Assembly: GCF_002803845.1 (NCBI RefSeq)
Contig: NZ_CP024985.1
Location: 5,591,501 to 5,655,500 of the forward strand
Length of the DNA stretch: 64,000 bases
Reading direction: 5' to 3'
DNA from: Streptomyces lavendulae subsp. lavendulae
Lineage (GTDB): Bacteria > Actinomycetota > Actinomycetes > Streptomycetales > Streptomycetaceae
Position numbers and translations under genes: made by a program. This document shows, in pieces, positions 55,214 to 63,535 of the stretch (position 1 is the stretch's first letter; each line of letters begins with the position of its first letter). The notes beneath the pieces were generated by a model that searched no databases, was not told where the DNA came from, and saw nothing but the letters and a program-made list of their open reading frames with translations.

Positions 55214-55243
55214 GGCACCAAAGTGCCCTGTCACCTTGGTGCC
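55214..55243. promoter_or_regulatory. 12-bp inverted repeat between the VIGWD gene and its neighbouring regulator
   Basis: GGCACCAAAGTG (55214-55225) and CACCTTGGTGCC (55232-55243) are reverse complements with one mismatch and a 6-bp spacer. It lies 151 bp before the VIGWD gene start and 90 bp before the regulator start, in the only intergenic region between the divergent genes. Probable regulator binding site. Confidence 0.65.
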
Positions 55244-55332
55244 GTCCGTAGGTCTGATCAAGCCACCTTTAGGATCATGAGACCGGCGGGCCGCAGCCCG
55301 TCGGCAGGGGATTCGTGCCGGGGGGCTGAAGC

Positions 55333-56319
55333 ATGCTCGAAGCGCTGGGACTGGACTCGCACGTGGAGCGCGTCTACCGCGAAATGCTCGCGGATCCGAC
55401 GGGCGGAGTGGCCGAACTCGGCGCCCGGCTCGGGCTGACGGAGGGGCAGGTGCGCGACGGGCTCGACCGGCTCGTCGACCTCGATCTGCTCACCCCCTCC
55501 CGGGAGAACGCCGGCGGACTGCGCGCCGTCAGCCCCGAGGCGGGGCTGGAGCAGATCCTGCGCCGCCAGGAGGAGGACCTGATCCGCCGCCAGCAGGAGC
55601 TGGCGCTCAGCAAGGCCGCCGCGGCCCGCGCCGTCGCGGAGTTCGCGACCCTGCGTCCGAACACGGAGACCGACGGCGCCGAGCGGCTCGTCGGGCTCGA
55701 CGCCATCCAGTCCCGGCTGGAGGTCCTCGCCAAGGGGCTCAGCCGGGAGTGCCTCGCGATCATGCCGGGCGGCGCCCAGTCCCAGGCGAGCCTGGACGCT
55801 TCGCGGCCCCTGGACGAGGACGCCCTCGCCCGGAAGGTCGCCATGCGGGTGGTCTACCAGGACAGCGCCCGCAACGACCCGGCCACCCTCGCCTACGCGC
55901 AGTGGACCACCGAGCGGGGTGGCCAGGTGCGCACCAGTCCGGTCCTGCCGCCCCGCCTGGTGATCTTCGACCGGGCCACCGCCGTGGTCCCCATCGACCC
56001 GGAGAACTCCCGCCTCGGTGCCCTGTGCACCACGGCCCCCGGCATCGTCGCCTCGCTCGTCACCCTCTTCGAGCAGACCTGGGGGACGGCCGTACCCCTC
56101 GGCGCCGCCCGCGAGCAGGCCGGGGAGGACGGGATCACCACGGCCGAGCGGGAACTGCTGAAGCTGCTTGCCTCCGGGATGACCGACGAGGCCGCGGGCA
56201 AGCGCCTGGGGGTCTCCCTGCGCACCGTCCGCCGCCAGATGTCGGGGCTGATGGAACGGCTCGACGCGACGAGCCGCTTCGAGGCCGGTCTCCGGGCCGC
56301 CCAGCGCGGCTGGCTCTGA
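55333..56319 (+). CDS. TrmB/LuxR-type transcriptional regulator
   Basis: A 328-residue regulator with three parts. The N-terminal 65 residues form a TrmB-like winged helix (VAELGARLGLTEGQVRDGLDRL). A coiled coil (about 73-105) leads to a middle domain with RLVGLDAIQSRLEVLAKGL and LPPRLVIFDRATAVVPID, the kind of sensor fold found in TrmB proteins. The C-terminus is a LuxR-type HTH (TTAERELLKLLASGMTDEAA then SLRTVRRQMSGLMERLDA). ATG at 55333 with GGGGG upstream. It is not part of a two-component pair. It is divergent from the VIGWD peptide gene and probably controls it. Confidence 0.85.
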   Translation: MLEALGLDSHVERVYREMLADPTGGVAELGARLGLTEGQVRDGLDRLVDLDLLTPSRENAGGLRAVSPEAGLEQILRRQEEDLIRRQQELALSKAAAARAVAEFATLRPNTETDGAERLVGLDAIQSRLEVLAKGLSRECLAIMPGGAQSQASLDASRPLDEDALARKVAMRVVYQDSARNDPATLAYAQWTTERGGQVRTSPVLPPRLVIFDRATAVVPIDPENSRLGALCTTAPGIVASLVTLFEQTWGTAVPLGAAREQAGEDGITTAERELLKLLASGMTDEAAGKRLGVSLRTVRRQMSGLMERLDATSRFEAGLRAAQRGWL

Positions 56320-56404
56320 CGACGCCCCCGGCCCGCGCCCGTGGGCGCCGCGGCCGCGGGTGCCCGTCCTGCGCACCCGCGGCCGCGTGCCCCGGGCCCG
56401 GGGC

Positions 56405-57619
56405 CTAGAAGTTCTCCGTCTCCTCCACCAGGAGGCGCAGCACGTCCGTCAGGTCGTGACGGCGGGCGAACGCCGCGCGCTGGCGGGCCGCGCCCGAGCC
56501 GTCGCGCAGCAGACCGCCGAGGGTCTTCGCCGCGTGGTCGAGGTCACCGGCCGCGGCCAGTTCCGGAGCGACCAGGTCGAGCAGGGCCTCCGCGAGATCG
56601 GCCGCCGGGAGCTCGGCGCCCGTGTACGGGTCCAGGCCGAAGCCCTCCAGTCCGTCGTGCGCCGCCCGCCAGCGCGCGAGACGCAGTACGTCGTCCCGTA
56701 CGGGCGGATCGGGCCGCTGCTCCGCGAGCTCGCGCAGGGCCGTCGCCACCAGGGCACGGCCCAACTCGGCCTGGAGGACGGCCGTGTCGATGTCCGGTGA
56801 CATGTCGGGCGCCCGGATTTCGAGCGTCGGCCAGTTCCCGGACGGGCGCAGGTCCCAATAGACCATCTTCGTGTCCAGGGCCGCCCCCGAGCCGAGCAGG
56901 GTCTGCACCGAGCGCCGGAAGTGGGCCGTGGACGTGAAGTGCGGGGGCGGGCCCGCGGAGGGCCAGCCCGACCAGGCCATCGCCCGCCAGCTGGAGTGGC
57001 CGGTGTCGCGGCCGCCCCAGAAGGGGGAGTTGGCGGCCAGCGCGATCAGCGTGGGCAGCCATGGTCTGACCCGGTTGGACACGGCCACCGCCGTGTCCAC
57101 GTCGAGGGTGCCGATGTGGATGTGGCGGCCGCAGCTGACCAGGGTGTCGGTCAGGGCGCCGAACCGGCGGTGCTGCTCGCGCTGGCGCGGCTCGTCGTCG
57201 GTCAGGTGCAGCGGTCCCTCCACCGCCATGACGGGTGAGGGTGCGGCCAGCAGCCGGCAGCCGTGCGCGCGGGCCGCCGCGGCGAGGGTGCGCCGCAGAC
57301 CGGCGAGATCCGCGCGCAGGGCGGCCGCCGAGTGGGCGACCGGGGTGGCGAGCTCCACCTGGTACCGGGTCCCCTCGGCGTGCACCTGCTGGGGGAGTCC
57401 GGCGGCGGTGGCGAGGACGAGCGGTGCGGCGGGGACCACCCGCAGGGTGTGCGCGTCGACGAGCAGGAACTCCTCCTCGACCCCCACGGTGAGGGGGGTG
57501 GTGACACCGCTCGCGACGCGCAGGTTTCTGCCGGCGGAGCCCGGGGCGCCGGTGGCGCCGGTGAGGCCGGTGCGGTCGGTGTCACTGGTGCTCGTGGTGC
57601 TGTTGCCAGGTTCGATCAC
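56405..57619 (-). CDS. YbdK family carboxylate-amine ligase (glutamate-cysteine ligase type 2)
   Basis: A 404-residue GCS2-family enzyme. The conserved TVGVEEEFLLVDAHTLRV lies near residue 45; CGRHIHIGTLDVDTAV and the C-terminal LEIRAPDMSPDIDTAVLQAEL and the AAHDGLEGF motif follow. YbdK proteins have weak glutamate-cysteine ligase activity; the true product here is unknown. The first ~40 residues form a Thr/Gly-rich disordered tail. Start set at the GTG at 57619, 4 nt after GGAGG; an ATG about 30 bp upstream is possible. Confidence 0.87.
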   Translation of the reverse strand: MIEPGNSTTSTSDTDRTGLTGATGAPGSAGRNLRVASGVTTPLTVGVEEEFLLVDAHTLRVVPAAPLVLATAAGLPQQVHAEGTRYQVELATPVAHSAAALRADLAGLRRTLAAAARAHGCRLLAAPSPVMAVEGPLHLTDDEPRQREQHRRFGALTDTLVSCGRHIHIGTLDVDTAVAVSNRVRPWLPTLIALAANSPFWGGRDTGHSSWRAMAWSGWPSAGPPPHFTSTAHFRRSVQTLLGSGAALDTKMVYWDLRPSGNWPTLEIRAPDMSPDIDTAVLQAELGRALVATALRELAEQRPDPPVRDDVLRLARWRAAHDGLEGFGLDPYTGAELPAADLAEALLDLVAPELAAAGDLDHAAKTLGGLLRDGSGAARQRAAFARRHDLTDVLRLLVEETENF

Positions 57620-57833
57620 TACGCCTCCCTGGACATACGAGTCTTTCATCATGAGCCGACCGGGAGGCCGGAGGGCTACGTCGATTCGGTCAAATGTCTG
57701 GTGATAGTGGCGGGTTAGCGGCAAGCCGGACCCCGCCCTGGGGCCGCGGATCCGGGTGGGGAGGACGTTGCGGGTGTGTGAAGGACCACCCGCGCTCCAG
57801 GGCCGCCCGACACGGCGGTGGTTATCATCCGCT

Positions 57834-59087
57834 GTGACCGGTACCGCCTCGCCACCCCGCCCCCGACGGCGCATATTCGCCGACCTGACCCCGCTGCGCA
57901 CCTCCGCCCACTACCGGCGGCTGTGGGTCGGCGGCACCATCTCCTGGATGGGCCAGGCGATGACCGCCCTGGCCATCTCGCTCCAGGTCTACGAGATCAC
58001 CGGGTCCAGCTTCTCGGTCGGACTGGTCGGCCTCTTCTCGCTCGTCCCGCTCGTCGCCTTCGGCCTCTACGGCGGGGCCATCGCCGACACCGTGGACCGG
58101 CGCAAGCTCGGCCTCCACAGCCAGATCGGCCTCACCGTCCTGTCCGCCGGTCTGGCGGCCGCGGCCCTGCTCGACTACCACCGGGTCTGGCTGCTGTACA
58201 CCGTCGTCGCCCTCCAGGCCGTCTGCGGGGCGCTGAACGGGCCGGCCCGCTCGGCCATGATCCCGAAGCTGCTGCCGCCCGAGCAGCTCCCCGCCGCGAA
58301 CGCGCTGGGCTCCGTCACGATGACCTCCGGCACCATGCTCGGCCCGGTGCTGGGCGGGCTGATCGTCGGCTGGTGGGGCTACCAGGCGGCGTACCTGATC
58401 GACGTGGTGACCTTCGTCGCCGCCCTGTACGCGATGTGGCGCCTGCCCGCGATGCTGCCGGAGGGGCGCAAGGGGCGGGCCTCGGTGATGGACGGGCTGC
58501 GCTTCCTCGGGACCACGCCCAACATCCGCATGACCTTCTTCTCCGACATGGCCGCGATGATCTTCGCTCAGCCGAAGGCGCTGTTCCCGGCCATCGCCGT
58601 CCTCTGGTACGGCGGCGACGCCAAGACCGTCGGCCTGCTGGTCGCCGCCCCCGCCGTGGGGGCGCTGCTGGGCGGGCTGTTCTCCGGCTGGCAGGGGCGG
58701 GTCCAGCGGCACGGGCTGGCGATCCTGCTGTCCGTCGCCATGTGGGGGCTGGCCATCGCCGTGTTCGGGCTGACCCGCAACCTCTGGCTGGGGCTGTTCT
58801 TCCTCGCGCTTGCCGGGTGCGCCGACACCATCTCGATGGTGTTCCGCTCGACGATGATGCAGACCGCGACCCCGGACGGGATGCGGGGCCGGCTCCAGGG
58901 CGTGTTCATCGTGGTCGTCGCGGGCGGGCCCCGGCTCGGGGACTTCCTCGCCGGAACCGTCGCGGACCTGACCTCTCCGGCCGTCGCCGTCACCGGCGGG
59001 GGCCTGGCCTGCGTGCTGGTGCTGGGCCTGCTCGCCGCGCGCTGGCGCGCCTTCGCCCGCTACGACGCCCGCTCCCCGCAGCCCTGA
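57834..59087 (+). CDS. MFS transporter (EntS/enterobactin exporter-like)
   Basis: A 417-residue transporter with about 12 helices. LWVGGTISWMGQAMTALAISLQVYEITGSSF and GLYGGAIADTVDRRKL are family motifs of EntS-like MFS proteins, followed by LNGPARSAMIPKLLPPEQLPAANAL. The substrate may be a siderophore or another small molecule, but no siderophore cluster is near. GTG start at 57834, 5 nt after TATCAT, implying a leaderless mRNA; a longer in-frame start at 57756 has no such signal. Confidence 0.9.
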   Translation: MTGTASPPRPRRRIFADLTPLRTSAHYRRLWVGGTISWMGQAMTALAISLQVYEITGSSFSVGLVGLFSLVPLVAFGLYGGAIADTVDRRKLGLHSQIGLTVLSAGLAAAALLDYHRVWLLYTVVALQAVCGALNGPARSAMIPKLLPPEQLPAANALGSVTMTSGTMLGPVLGGLIVGWWGYQAAYLIDVVTFVAALYAMWRLPAMLPEGRKGRASVMDGLRFLGTTPNIRMTFFSDMAAMIFAQPKALFPAIAVLWYGGDAKTVGLLVAAPAVGALLGGLFSGWQGRVQRHGLAILLSVAMWGLAIAVFGLTRNLWLGLFFLALAGCADTISMVFRSTMMQTATPDGMRGRLQGVFIVVVAGGPRLGDFLAGTVADLTSPAVAVTGGGLACVLVLGLLAARWRAFARYDARSPQP

Positions 59088-59278
59088 GCCGGCGGCGGGG
59101 CCGCTGCCGCGGCGGGCGCGGCGCCGGGGCCGACGGCAGGGGTGTGAAGGAGAGTTGGCGGGTTCGTTGCCGTGCTGTTGCCGGGTCTTCCGCTTTCTTT
59201 CGATCAGGCATATGACAGTTCGGCAGTCCTCGCCCGTGCCGACGCGGGCGATCCGGCCGAACCAGGAGGAAGGCCTTC

Positions 59279-60349
59279 ATGCGCCTTCGTACGCTCGTCA
59301 CCACCGCCGTGGCCACCGCCGCGCTCACCGCGGCGCTCACGCCCCCCGCCCTCGCGGCCCCCCGCGACGGCGACCGGGCCTGCTCGCCGCGCATGACGGT
59401 CCGCGGGTTCTCCGACTCCCTCGACAAGACCCTCCTCGACGGCAAGCTCGTCGGCGGCATCTCCGCTCTCTCCCTCGACCGGGACGGCAAGGTCGCCGCC
59501 GTCTCCGACCGGTCGGCCCTCTACACGCTGGACGTGGCCCGCGGGGACACCCCCACCGCCCGCGCCACCCGCAGGCTCCCCCTGACCGACGGCGCGGGAG
59601 CGGTCGTCGACTCCGAGGGCGTGGTCGTCGACCGCGACGGCACCTACCTGGTCACCGACGAGACCACCCCCGCGATCCGCCGCTACGACCGCACCGGCGG
59701 GGTGCTCTCCACCCTCCCGGTCCCGCCCGCCTTCCGGATCGCCCCGCAGGGACGCGCCACGGTCAACCAGACCTTCGAGTCCCTCACCCTGCTGCCCGGC
59801 GGACACACCCTGGTCGCGGGCCTGGAGGGGCAGCTCGCCGGGGACGGCAAGGACGCCCGGGGGCGCACCCTGCAGCGGATCCAGACCTGGGAGCGGCGCG
59901 GGAACGGGGAGTTCGTCCTGGGCCGCCAGTACGCCTACCCCGTCGACGCGGGCCACGGCCTCGTCGAGCTCGCGCCGACCCGCGACGGCCGGCTGATCGT
60001 GCTGGAGCGGGGCTTCACGCAGCAGTTCGCGATCACGGCGCGGCTGTACGTGGCCGATCCGCTGGGCGCCGGTGACACCTTGAAGGTGGAGACGCTGACC
60101 GAGGGCCGGGGGCTGCGGCCCGCCCGCAAGTCGCCGATCGGCGACTTCAACGACTGCCCCACCCTCGGCGCCCCGTCGAAGCTGCCGCAGAACCACCCCC
60201 TCGTCGACAACATCGAGGGCATGGTCGCCACGGAAGAGGACGGATCCGGCCGGGTGCGGCTGCTGCTGGCCAGCGACGACAACGAGTTCCCGCAGCAGAT
60301 CACCCGGCTCTACCGGGTCGACGTACGGCTCCCGGACCGCCGGGGATAG
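59279..60349 (+). CDS. Secreted esterase-like/phytase-like domain protein
   Basis: A 356-residue exported protein. The signal peptide (about 1-26) ends in ALAAP. The rest is a beta-propeller-like phytase-like domain (PF13449 type): KLVGGISALSLDRDGKVAAVSDRS, VDSEGVVVDRDGTYLVTDET and VDNIEGMVATEEDGSGRVRLLLASDDN. Phosphoester hydrolysis is suggested by the family, not shown. AGGAGG lies 9 nt before the ATG at 59279. A streptomycete promoter is likely in the 190 bp upstream, but none is clear. Confidence 0.87.
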   Translation: MRLRTLVTTAVATAALTAALTPPALAAPRDGDRACSPRMTVRGFSDSLDKTLLDGKLVGGISALSLDRDGKVAAVSDRSALYTLDVARGDTPTARATRRLPLTDGAGAVVDSEGVVVDRDGTYLVTDETTPAIRRYDRTGGVLSTLPVPPAFRIAPQGRATVNQTFESLTLLPGGHTLVAGLEGQLAGDGKDARGRTLQRIQTWERRGNGEFVLGRQYAYPVDAGHGLVELAPTRDGRLIVLERGFTQQFAITARLYVADPLGAGDTLKVETLTEGRGLRPARKSPIGDFNDCPTLGAPSKLPQNHPLVDNIEGMVATEEDGSGRVRLLLASDDNEFPQQITRLYRVDVRLPDRRG

Positions 60350-60389
60350 CCCTGCCGACGGCGGGCGGCGGGTGCCGCCCGCCGGACCG

Positions 60390-60746
60390 TCAGCGTCCCG
60401 GCCCCGGCCGGGTTTCCAGCAGCCGCTCGGCACGCTCCACGAGCAGCGGCAGCAACGTCCGGCGCCACGTGTCGAGATGGACCGTCCCGCCGGACATCCC
60501 GCCATGGGCGTACCGCTCCCGGTACACGTGCGGCGCCGGTTCGGCGGAGAGGTCCACCTCGACGAGCTCCTCGAACGTCGCCCGCAGGAGGCGGGCGACC
60601 GCGTCGGCCGAAGCCGGGAGGTCCGTACCGGACAGGGTGTCGCGGAGCGCCTGCCAGACGTGGGGATCCCCGCGCAGGCCCCACTTGTCGGGACCGGCGT
60701 CGAAGAGCGCGGCCATCTTCGGGACGGCCGTGTCGTCATGTGCCAT
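60390..60746 (-). CDS. Conserved hypothetical protein
   Basis: A 118-residue soluble protein with the segment WGLRGDPHVWQALRDTL and a C-terminal HLDTWRRTLLPLLVERAERLLE helix. I do not recognise a family with certainty. It has no signal peptide. The ATG at 60746 is 6 nt after GAGACT and follows the carboxyltransferase gene by 30 bp on the same strand, so it may be the second gene of that unit. Confidence 0.7.
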   Translation of the reverse strand: MAHDDTAVPKMAALFDAGPDKWGLRGDPHVWQALRDTLSGTDLPASADAVARLLRATFEELVEVDLSAEPAPHVYRERYAHGGMSGGTVHLDTWRRTLLPLLVERAERLLETRPGPGR

Positions 60747-60776
60747 GGCGTCAGTCTCCCAGAGCCGCGGCCGGGC

Positions 60777-62129
60777 CTACGCGCCGCCCGCCGGGCCGAC
60801 GACGCCCCGTGCCACGCCCAGGGCGACCAGGTCCTGGGGGCGGATGCGCAGCTGGTCCGCCGTCGCGGGGGCCTCGGCGCGGGGGCGCTTGAGGATGGCC
60901 GTCGCCAGCTCCGGGGCGATGACGGAGAAGTAGCTGTCGGGGGTGACCCAGGTGTTTCCCGGGGCGGCCAGGGCGAGCGCCCCGCCCGAGCCGCCCTCGC
61001 CGATGAGCAGGGTGGTCACCGGGACCGTCGCCGCCGCGAGCGCCGCGAAGGCGTCGGCGATGGCCGGGCCGGCGCCCGCCTGCTCGGCGGCGGCGTCGTT
61101 GGCCGCTCCCGGGGTGTCCACCAGGGTGAGCACCGGGATCCCGAGCCGGTCCGCGAGGCGGATCACGCGGGCCGCCGTACGGTAGCCCGCCGGGCGGGTG
61201 GCGGTGCCGCACTGGGCCGCGTACGCCACGGCCCGGCCCCCGCGCAGCCCGATCCCGCACAGCATGCCGGGGTCGGCGCCGCCGGAGCGGTCCCCGCGCA
61301 GGGGCAGGCGCAGCTCGAAGTACGCCTCCAGGTAAGCCTGCGCGCGCGGCCGGTCCGGGTGCCGGGCCTGCCGGACGGCGTCCCAGCCGGTCTCCGGGGG
61401 CACTACGGCGGCCAGCGCGGCCGGGGGTTCGACGGGCGCGGTGGCGCGGGGCGCGGCCAGCACCCGCAGCCAGTCCCCGAGGACGCCCGGGAGCTCCCCG
61501 GGCGGCACGACGGCGTCCACGTGCCCGGCGGCGTACTGCCCCTCGGCGGTGTAGGCCGCCGGATCGGCGTCCGCCGGCCGCACCCGGGACCCGGCGAAGC
61601 CGACCTGGGCGCCGGGCAGCGCGAGCACCACGTCGGCCCCCGCACCGAGGGTGGCCCAGCCGCCGCCGGTGGTGGGGTCGCGCAGCACGGCGATCTGCGG
61701 GAGGCCGGCGGCGCGGGTCAGCACGCACTGCCGGGCCACGCGCTGGAGCTGCGTCAGCGCGAGCATGCCCTCCTGCATGCGGGAGCCGCCGGTCGCGATC
61801 AGGGACACCAGGGGCAGGCGGTGCGCGCGGGCATGGGCGTAGGCGGCTTCGAGGCGGTCCCCGGTGCGTTCGCCGAGCGACCCGCCGAGGAAACCGAACT
61901 CGAAGGCGATCAGGGCGGCTTCGCGACCCCCGATGCGGGCGGTGCCGGTGACGACGGACTCCCGCTCCCCGGTCCGGGCCGTGGCACGGGCGCGCGAGGC
62001 GTCGTAGCCGGTCCAGCCGAGGGGGCCGTCGTCGGCGGACTCCCGCTGTGGCGCGGGGAGTTCGGCGAAGCTGCCGGGGTCGGCGAGGGCGGCGATGGCG
62101 GCGCGGGCGGAGAGGCGGGTCGTCGTCAC
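60777..62129 (-). CDS. Acetyl-CoA carboxylase carboxyltransferase, fused alpha/beta type
   Basis: A 450-residue protein with two crotonase-fold halves. The first resembles AccD (FEFGFLGGSLGE, LVSLIATGGSRMQEGML, RDPTTGGGWATLGAGADVVLALPGAQVGFAG), the second AccA (LADRLGIPVLTLVDTPGAANDAAAEQAGAGPAIADAF and LIGEGGSGGALALAAPGNTW). The N-terminal zinc finger of E. coli AccD is missing. It would transfer carboxyl from biotin to an acyl-CoA, probably acetyl-CoA. GTG start at 62129, 6 nt after TAGGGT. Biotin carrier and carboxylase subunits are not in the window. Confidence 0.9.
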   Translation of the reverse strand: MTTTRLSARAAIAALADPGSFAELPAPQRESADDGPLGWTGYDASRARATARTGERESVVTGTARIGGREAALIAFEFGFLGGSLGERTGDRLEAAYAHARAHRLPLVSLIATGGSRMQEGMLALTQLQRVARQCVLTRAAGLPQIAVLRDPTTGGGWATLGAGADVVLALPGAQVGFAGSRVRPADADPAAYTAEGQYAAGHVDAVVPPGELPGVLGDWLRVLAAPRATAPVEPPAALAAVVPPETGWDAVRQARHPDRPRAQAYLEAYFELRLPLRGDRSGGADPGMLCGIGLRGGRAVAYAAQCGTATRPAGYRTAARVIRLADRLGIPVLTLVDTPGAANDAAAEQAGAGPAIADAFAALAAATVPVTTLLIGEGGSGGALALAAPGNTWVTPDSYFSVIAPELATAILKRPRAEAPATADQLRIRPQDLVALGVARGVVGPAGGA

Positions 62130-62146
62130 GGATTCACCCTAGGGGG

Positions 62147-62830
62147 TCATGCCAGGTCCGGCAGGGGGAAGGCGATCTTCAGGGCGTAGGCCGCGACGAG
62201 GCCGTAGCCGAGGCGGAAGGTCCAGGCGCGGGCGGCGGGGGAGATCCTGCGGCCGGCGAAGGCGCCGAGGGCGACGAGGGTCTGCTGCCACAGGAGGGAG
62301 GCGGCGGCGACGCCGACGAGGAAGGCGCCGGCGGTGGCGGGGGTGGTGAGGGCGGAGGCCTGGGCGGTGGTGAGGGCGGCGAAGTAGAGGGCGGTGGTGG
62401 GGTTCACGGCGGTGAGGCCGACGTACCGGCCGAACGCCCTGACGGCACCGGCCCCACCGGCACCGCCGCCGCTCCCGGTGCCGTCCCCCGGGGGCCGGTC
62501 CCCGGGCGGTGGCGGGGCCGGTGGGGTGGAGGAGGCGGGGCGGGCGGAGCGGTGGAGGGCGTGGGCGGCGATGGACAGCAGGACCGCGGCCGCGAAGAGG
62601 CGGATCCAGGCCTCGACGGGGGAGACCCGGGAGGCCACCCACGGACCCACCGCGGTGGCCAGCGCGGCGTAGCCCAGGTCGACCGCCGCGATGCCCGCCG
62701 CCGCGGCCACCGCCGTACGGCGGTGGCGCATCGCCTCCTGGAGCAGCAGCACGCTCATCGCGCCCATCGGCATCGCCACGCCCAGGCCCGCGACCGCGCC
62801 CGACAGGGCGGGGGAGAAGAGTTCGCTCAT
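62147..62830 (-). CDS. LysE family amino-acid exporter
   Basis: A 227-residue membrane protein with about six helices. The start SGAVAGLGVAMPMGAMSVLLLQEAM is LysE-type, followed by YVGLTAVNPTTALYFAALT and a C-terminal FRLGYGLVAAYALK. A Pro/Gly-rich hydrophilic loop (about 100-128) sits in the middle. It is divergent from an Lrp/AsnC gene, the classic LysE-LysG style arrangement in which the regulator senses an amino acid and switches on export. The exported substrate is unknown. The ATG at 62830 lacks a ribosome binding site. Confidence 0.9.
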   Translation of the reverse strand: MSELFSPALSGAVAGLGVAMPMGAMSVLLLQEAMRHRRTAVAAAAGIAAVDLGYAALATAVGPWVASRVSPVEAWIRLFAAAVLLSIAAHALHRSARPASSTPPAPPPPGDRPPGDGTGSGGGAGGAGAVRAFGRYVGLTAVNPTTALYFAALTTAQASALTTPATAGAFLVGVAAASLLWQQTLVALGAFAGRRISPAARAWTFRLGYGLVAAYALKIAFPLPDLA

Positions 62831-62867
62831 GGACGGGAGGGTGGGGTGCGGGGGCACCCGATGGGCG

Positions 62868-62879
62868 GCCGATATCGGC
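62868..62879. promoter_or_regulatory. Palindrome between lysE-type and lrp-type genes
   Basis: GCCGATATCGGC is a perfect 12-bp palindrome within the 70-bp divergent intergenic region, and ends 10 bp before the -10-like GAGAAT of the Lrp gene. It probably binds the Lrp-family regulator. Confidence 0.55.
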
Positions 62880-62900
62880 TCGGACTGCGAGAATCGCGGT

Positions 62901-63341
62901 ATGGACCGCCTCGACAGGGAAATCCTCGGCATCCTGCAGCAGGATGCGCGGCTCTCGTACCGCGACCTCGGCGTCCGCGTCGGGCTCAGCGCGAACGCCA
63001 CCGCCGACCGGGTGCGCCGGATGCGGCGGGACGGGGTGATCCGCGGGTTCACCGTCATCGTGGACCCGGCGGCCGACACCCGGGGCGGGCTCGTGGTCTT
63101 CATCGACCTCGTCCTGCGGCAGGACACGACCAACGAGGAGTTCGAGCAGCGGGTCGCCACCCTTCCCGGGATCACCGAGGTGGTGCACGTGACGGGGGAG
63201 TACGACTACCTCGTGCGGGCGCGGGCCGCGGACCCCGCCGCGCTCGACGCGCTGCTGCGGCGGCTCAAGCGGGAGGCCGGGGTGGCGCAGTCCAGCACCC
63301 GGATCGCGTTGCGGGCCGCCACGAGGCACCCGGCCGGGTGA
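62901..63341 (+). CDS. Lrp/AsnC family transcriptional regulator
   Basis: A 146-residue feast/famine regulator. The N-terminal HTH is DREILGILQQDARLSYRDLG then LSANATADRVRRMRRDGVI; the C-terminal RAM domain contains TEVVHVTGEYDYLVRARAAD, where amino acids bind between subunits. It is divergent from the LysE-type exporter and probably controls it. ATG at 62901 is 6 nt after GAGAAT, leaderless. Confidence 0.93.
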   Translation: MDRLDREILGILQQDARLSYRDLGVRVGLSANATADRVRRMRRDGVIRGFTVIVDPAADTRGGLVVFIDLVLRQDTTNEEFEQRVATLPGITEVVHVTGEYDYLVRARAADPAALDALLRRLKREAGVAQSSTRIALRAATRHPAG

Positions 63342-63535
63342 TGTCGCCGGGATGTCCGCGACCCGGGGGCCAGGACCGCCGCCCCGCGCGGGGCGGGCGG
63401 TAGCGTGCCGGTGGACGCCGGACGTCCGGGGCCGGGGAGTCCCGCGCCCGTGTCCGGGGAGCGGGGGGACGGCAAGCGGGGAGCCGGGGCGTACCCGTCT
63501 GCCCGGCGGCGCACTGTCATCCTCGGTGAGGGGCG

